From contig CAIIXF020000004.1 of assembly GCA_903813345.2 (NCBI GenBank), positions 13,228,196 to 13,292,195 of the forward strand: a DNA stretch of 64,000 nt, written 5' to 3'. This document shows positions 59,478 through 64,000 of this stretch, piece by piece. This stretch comes from Owenia fusiformis. Lineage: Eukaryota; Annelida; Polychaeta; Sabellida; Oweniidae. Position 1 is the first letter of the stretch, and each line of letters opens with the position of its first letter. The position numbers and the translations under genes were made by a program. Under the pieces are notes generated by a model. The model was not told where the DNA came from. It made no database searches and saw only the letters and a program-made list of their open reading frames with translations.

Positions 59478-60546
59478 CAGGGTGTTCCAAAAGTAACATA
59501 TTTTGTCAATTTTGCACTGAGTGTCTTCGAATTTTTACAAATTGTACTTTGAAGTATTGCAACTAAAATTGTTTCAAGTAAAACTAAAAAAAAGTTTCAG
59601 AAAAAATGATGAAATGCGGTTAGAGTTATGGTTACTATAGTAACGTGACATCCCAATACCCGGGGCAACTTTTTTCCTGAAAATGTGATATCTAATATTT
59701 TTGTATTACTGAAGAAAGTATCTAATTCACCTATTATAATACAACATTTTTTTGTTTATTTTATAAGTTGCTTTGTTGTAAAATGTTGCTAAACAACTCA
59801 GATTCAAGTATAATTTCATAATGCTAACATTTATTCAATTTCCTTGAATGTCACTATGTATAACAGTCTGAACAATTCATGGTTGAGTTTTGAAAATACC
59901 CAATTTGGAGCCAGTCATCCACCTTGATAGCGTGCCTGCCCGCAGGTCACCATTACAGACCATGCAGCTATAGAGGAGCTAGGTCTTGAGGTCTAAAACC
60001 ATGCACCATGCTCTTCTGATAATGCAACATCTAATTTTTACTTATATTAAGAACGGAATGCTAATCAGTGCTGTACGACCTTTAAAGATGAGAATGACCT
60101 TCTCCAAATTGTCAAATCGACCCTGCGTGACATGTCCTCAAATGGGCTCACTCATGTGTTTGGGTCATGGATACAGAGTACTACTCTTGTACTGACCAAA
60201 GAGGAGCCTATTTCAAAGTAGAGGATACATAGGAATATAAAATGATGTAAAACAAATGTAATTCCCACCAGATGTTGCATTTCAACTTTGATATGGCATG
60301 TACAAAATGATATGGGATGTACAAAATGCTTAATGTCTCTGTAACTTTTTGCGTGGAATGTTTCCCCGGGTATTGCGATGTCACGTTACTATAGCAACCA
60401 TAACTCTACCCGAGTTTCAGATATTTTGTTGAAACTTTGCAGTCTTAGTAACGATACATGAAAGTACATTATGTAATATTTTGGAGACGATTGGTGCATA
60501 TTTAACAAAATGCCAGCACCAGTCCTGTTACTTTTGGAACACCCTG
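59478..60546. mobile_element. Tc1/mariner-like MITE, 1069 bp
   Basis: Ends CAGGGTGTTCCAAAAGTAAC and complement, with TA on both sides. A second inverted block (CTATAGTAACGTGACATCCC near 59636 and its complement near 60376-60395) lengthens the arms. No intact transposase frame. The paralogous DNA at 62.8 kb lacks it, so it inserted after the tandem duplication. Its right end lies only 43 bp past the stop codon of gene 5. Confidence 0.85.
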
Positions 60547-60588
60547 TATGCTGTACCGAACATTTGTACTATTGTACTATCATAATAT

Positions 60589-61619
60589 TCACTTTTTAAC
60601 TTTAAAACGCCCGTGCAAGATTGCGGCTACCACAAGCCTAATTGTGTTTGTACGATGGCGAGTGACCTCTCTCATTTTAGTCATTGTAGGATATTCCCAA
60701 ATGTTTTCGAAGACATCAATTGCCGTTTCTAGGGTAACAACTGTACTGTCGTTAATCCTTTTCCTTAGGTTACTTTCGAGGATGCCATCTTTATAGTAGT
60801 TATGTATATCGTCAGCAACACTAATCGTGTGGCTCTCATAGAGAGCTCTTAGGGCGGCCTTTTCTGCAGACTGCAATTATAATATAACATGATATACAGA
60901 TGGAGAAATGTTCATTTTAGGCTTATAAGAGATGTACATGTAGAAAGTGTGAGATAATTGTAACTCAAATGAAATCAAATCAAATCACATGTTATTTAGA
61001 CTTACTCTCTATTGATCATTGCGTTTTTTTCGATAAATAGTATATAATTTGGATTGTCGATTCTCTACAATAACTGGAATCAAAGGTTTACACCAATACA
61101 TACGAAATGGAGTATGAATGAATGTGGCTTATCAAGAAAGTAGATCCGACCGTAAACAAATATTTTAAAGTTTATTGCGTTTGTGTTATTTCGAAATATA
61201 ATTTTGGACAAACTGATAGTTAAAGTTAAAGATAAATCTTATTAAAGACACGACTTTGTCAAGAATTGAAATATTTTACTGAATTTGGATGCAATACATA
61301 TAAATACCGAAATGGATAACTAAAGCATTTTGGGATATGTATCGCATTTGATACATTTTAAGGTATGTAAAAAATTATGTAAAAAATGAAGATCGAAAGA
61401 GCATCGAAAAACTGAACCATAACAATAAAGTTTAATAAATATCGATTAAAATAGCATTTTCAGAATAAGAGTTTTATTAACATAATGATAATAAATAATT
61501 TTGTTTAAAATAAGTTACCGTCAAATCATCAGAATATGATTTCGGCTGAATTGGATTTACCACTGCTCCAGAACCATGGTTAGAATTTTTCCTTTAGTTC
61601 CGGGAATGTTCAATGCCAT
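60589..61619 (-). pseudogene. Cluster gene 5 (subfamily II), exon 1 frameshifted
   Basis: Exon 2 (60589-60870, 93 codons plus TGA) is intact: SAEKAALRALYESHTISVAD, DIHNYYKDG, SNLRKRIND, ETAIDVFENIWEYPTM, RTNTIRLVVAAILHGRFKVK, then K. Exon 1 (61519-61619) matches gene 4 exon 1 but is 101 nt and not 108. Starting at ATG GCA the frame shifts near the middle and meets a stop (LEQW then TAA), while the downstream frame would read NHGSGAVVNP and PKSYSDDLT up to a GTAACT donor. No in-frame upstream start is seen. Either the gene is newly broken, another start or 5' exon is used, or the assembly has an indel. Promoter module and exon 2 look under constraint, so I keep the gene/pseudogene status open. 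Confidence 0.6.
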
Positions 61620-61720
61620 TCTATCGCTTATTTTAAAATCCGAATTCCTAATTTCTAATTAACTGATTCACAAATGCTTCAGATGGAAAAACTTTACTCT
61701 GGAACTGATGCGATTGCGCG

Positions 61721-61802
61721 TTTATTTATGCTTCATGCGAGGTGATGAAATCATAAGATGCTGGGAATACCCAAATTCACGCCCCATTTTGTTCATTTGC
61801 AT
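61721..61802 (-). promoter_or_regulatory. Promoter module of cluster gene 5
   Basis: Minus strand: TTATGCAAATGAAC (octamer, 61795-61802), TGGGGCGTG, GGGTATTCCCAGCATC (its complement GGGAATACCC fits the Dorsal/Rel pattern GGGWWWWCCM) and GCATAAATAAACGCGCAATC (TATA-like, about 106 bp before the ATG). Confidence 0.55.
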
Positions 61803-62124
61803 AAAAATAAAACAATCGTTTTAGTATTTATGATTAATATAAACGTTATTTATTTTAAGAATAATACTAAAGACAAAAAGAAACTTTATTTTAATTTTAT
61901 TGAATGTTTAATTTATCATTTTTTACTAATAACCAGTAATACATCAAAAAATAATCATGCATTCGACAATTAAAGAATATTTATTTTTGTTTTTATGGTT
62001 ATGTGAGTATATTGATGGTTTCAAACAGAACTTTTTCTGTTTTTCATGAAGATATTCTCAGATCGAACGGTTGTATCACAAAGTAATAAACAGGGTATGG
62101 TTAAGACGGTGGGGAAAATACAAA

Positions 62125-62245
62125 ATTAGTATAGTTAATGTAGTTACGTGTAACATACCTTCACAGTTACGTGGGCACACTAGGAATGTTACAATTCTTG
62201 GTCTGGGTTCAACTCCCAGGTAGCTTGGTATGCTTATATCATATA
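62125..62245 (+). repeat. tRNA-like block upstream of gene 5
   Basis: Third copy of the CATACC..CTGGGTTCAACTCCCAG..GGTATG block, in duplicated unit B. Confidence 0.5.
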
Positions 62246-62374
62246 CAGCATATACAACTGTAAACATTTCCTTCCACTATGTCATGCTATTTTCATGCAA
62301 ATTTTGAGATATATCAAGTCAGTGGAACGGATAAAACTACTTTCCTGGGTGTAGTCAGGATTGATTGAGGCAAA

Positions 62375-62625
62375 TTGATAATTCTTCGATACGATAAAGA
62401 ATAAACATGGATAGTCATAGCAATGTTGTATTCGTTCCCATGTTGTTGATATTTTTAAACGAGTGATGTCACAAGTAAATCTCATCTTGCTCGTGTGACT
62501 TTTTAGAATGAAAGATGGCAATATCTTGCATGAGGTAAATATGGCTGTATCTTTGTTAGTCATATGAGAAAGGGTTATGTTATGCATACAGTATTGTACT
62601 CTACAAAATGAAGAAGCGGACATTT
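62375..62625. repeat. Dispersed repeat, copy in duplicated unit B
   Basis: Partner of 59020-59255; the shared blocks include GAATAAACATGGATAGTCAT and ATGGCTGTATCTTTGTTAGT. Confidence 0.65.
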
Positions 62626-62833
62626 TACTGTCCCACTCTGTAGGTTTTCTTGTATTTTATATTTACTTTCCAACAAACAAACCTTAAATACGTTGTTTTT
62701 ACTAAATTATATTTCATCTAATTACATTTCATTTTTGTTCGGAGGTTGAAAATGTAAAGTCTATCTTTATGAAATGTTCAATGTTGAACAGCATTTGTAG
62801 ATCGATATATTGTACAAGGAACTATCATAATAT

Positions 62834-63115
62834 TCACGTTTTAACTTTAAAACGCCCGTGCAAGATTGCGGCTACCACAAGCCTGATTGTGTTTGTACGA
62901 TGGCGAGTGACCTCTTTCATTTCAGTCATTGTTGGATATTCTCCAACGTATTTGAAGACATAAATTGCCGTTTCTAGGGTAACAACTGTACTGTCGTTAA
63001 TCCTTTTCCTTAGGTTACTTTCGAGGATGCCATCTTTATAGTAGTTATGTATATCGTCAGCAACACTAATCGTATGGCTTTCATAGAGAGCTCTTAAGGC
63101 GGCCTTTTCTGCAGG
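62834..63115 (-). CDS. Cluster gene 6 (subfamily II), exon 2 only, partial
   Basis: 93 codons plus stop after the acceptor TATGATTGCAG. Begins PAEKAALRALYESHTISVAD and ends RTNTIRLVVAAILHGRFKVK, then T. It differs from gene 5 exon 2 at 9 of 93 residues, seven of them packed in one stretch (DVFENIWEYPTMTKMREV against YVFKYVGEYPTMTEMKEV). The reading frame is intact. No family-type exon 1 is found between 63115 and 64000. Introns in the cluster range from about 0.57 to 2.1 kb, so exon 1 is likely just past the window edge. Confidence 0.7.
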   Translation of the reverse strand, partial: PAEKAALRALYESHTISVADDIHNYYKDGILESNLRKRINDSTVVTLETAIYVFKYVGEYPTMTEMKEVTRHRTNTIRLVVAAILHGRFKVKT

Positions 63116-63193
63116 CTGCAATCATAATATAACATGATATACAGATGGAGAAATGTTCATTTTAGGCTTATAAGAGATGTACATGTAGAAAGT

Positions 63194-64000
63194 AATGATG
63201 TCACGTGCACTATTCGAAAAATATGTGCCACGAATTAACATGAACAAATTGAAATCGAATTTGAATTAAGGCATTCGATTAATCTTCGTGTTTTATAATG
63301 TATTTATACTTCTCACTAAACTACCGAAAAATTAATGAACTCAAAGATCTTAGTAGTATAAGGGTAACACGATACATTGGCAGTGACACGTTTTGTTGAA
63401 GTGCAAATGTCTCGAATTGAGAAAGTAGTCCGGTCATTCTATGAGTGCGTTATTTCAAAATGATACATTATAGAACAAAACGATAAATGTATACCATAGA
63501 CAGGACGGACAAATTTAATAATTATAAGTCATATTTATCAATAATTCAATAATTAAGAAAGCGTTTATAAGTGAAAGCAATCGATCGTATGCATCACAAA
63601 TCCACGAATTTGGAATATTGATATATGAATATATATTTTTAAAGATCAACTCGAGAACTACAGGTAGACATGCATTGCATAGATTAGTCAACGAATCATT
63701 CATTGGATTCATCCTGTGAAATCATCTTATATTTACAATCACAAATAAATATTATTTATCGAGCAATTATGGATCAGATAACCGAGGGAGAATTTCTTTA
63801 AGTAGGCAGGCGTAGGAAAGGCGAAGAAGATTAATTTAAATTCACAATATTAGATATCAACATTTATTGTTTGGTTAGCGATTGCGAAATCCAAATTAAT
63901 TCCAAAGGACAACAGACAGACGTATTCATTCATTATGTGCTTATATTGTTCATCAAAATACGAAAATAACTTTGAAAAATACAGTACTTATTTTTCCTTA
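63194..64000. other. Non-coding, probable intron of gene 6
   Basis: Beyond the right breakpoint of the segmental duplication. No exon, promoter block or repeat recognised. Confidence 0.45.

Larger units (their letters stand above)
57525..60949. repeat. Segmental tandem duplication, unit A
   Basis: From the SINE tail (GTGTGAGATAATTG at 57525) to ATGTACATGTAGAAAGT (ending 60949). It aligns collinearly with unit B (60947-63193), including exon 1 of gene 4 against exon 1 of gene 5 and exon 2 of gene 5 against exon 2 of gene 6. Unit A is longer by the 1069 bp MITE and about 105 bp near 58500-58610. Confidence 0.85.
60947..63193. repeat. Segmental tandem duplication, unit B
   Basis: Second copy of unit A, joined head to tail at AGAAAGTGTGAGATAATTG (60943-60961). 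It lacks the MITE of unit A and so shows the empty site near 62806-62820. Confidence 0.85.

Overview
This is a gene-poor, strongly A+T-rich piece of animal nuclear DNA. It has spliced genes with GT..AG introns, TATA boxes, a non-LTR retrotransposon, tRNA-derived SINE heads, many short terminal-inverted-repeat elements, and frequent TACATGTA motifs. A CACCACCAAAAAGTGGTG repeat terminus and a decayed, apparently intronless fibrinogen-related gene fit a bivalve or related lophotrochozoan. That assignment is an inference.

Layout. 1-9879 is mostly repeats: a 465 bp duplicated block around 865 bp, a SINE head, a TA-flanked MITE, a 5'-truncated LINE and a minisatellite. 9880-14319 (minus) is a four-exon fatty-acid-binding-protein-like gene whose first two exons have the lengths and phases known for that family; its third intron would be only 32 nt. 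17475-18109 (plus) is a fibrinogen-related pseudogene. 22234-25090 (plus) is a two-exon gene for a small charged, helical protein. 25.1-38.5 kb shows only dispersed repeats and fold-back elements.

38.5-64 kb is the main feature: a head-to-tail, minus-strand tandem cluster of small two-exon genes that I do not recognise. Exon 1 (35-45 codons) is a Pro-rich leader, often starting Met-Gly with nearby Cys, and ends in phase 0 at a GTAA donor. Exon 2 (88-98 codons) is a compact domain ending in R-L-x-x-A-A-x-x-x-G-R-[FY]. Five loci have both exons in the window, one has exon 2 only at the right edge, and two have exon 1 only and look dead. Two subfamilies exist: the 44.7-52.5 kb copies end in LVRGRY and the 53.9-63.1 kb copies end in LHGRF. 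Intact copies have a TATA-like box about 105-145 bp upstream of the start. Subfamily II adds a shared octamer (ATGCAAAT) and GC-box module. The cluster is still growing: 57.5-60.9 kb and 60.9-63.2 kb are a recent tandem duplication, one copy of which later received a MITE. The two newest exon 2 copies differ mainly by amino-acid-changing substitutions packed into one short patch. The pattern (birth and death, local diversification, possible acylation) resembles fast-evolving immune or effector families, but function is unknown.
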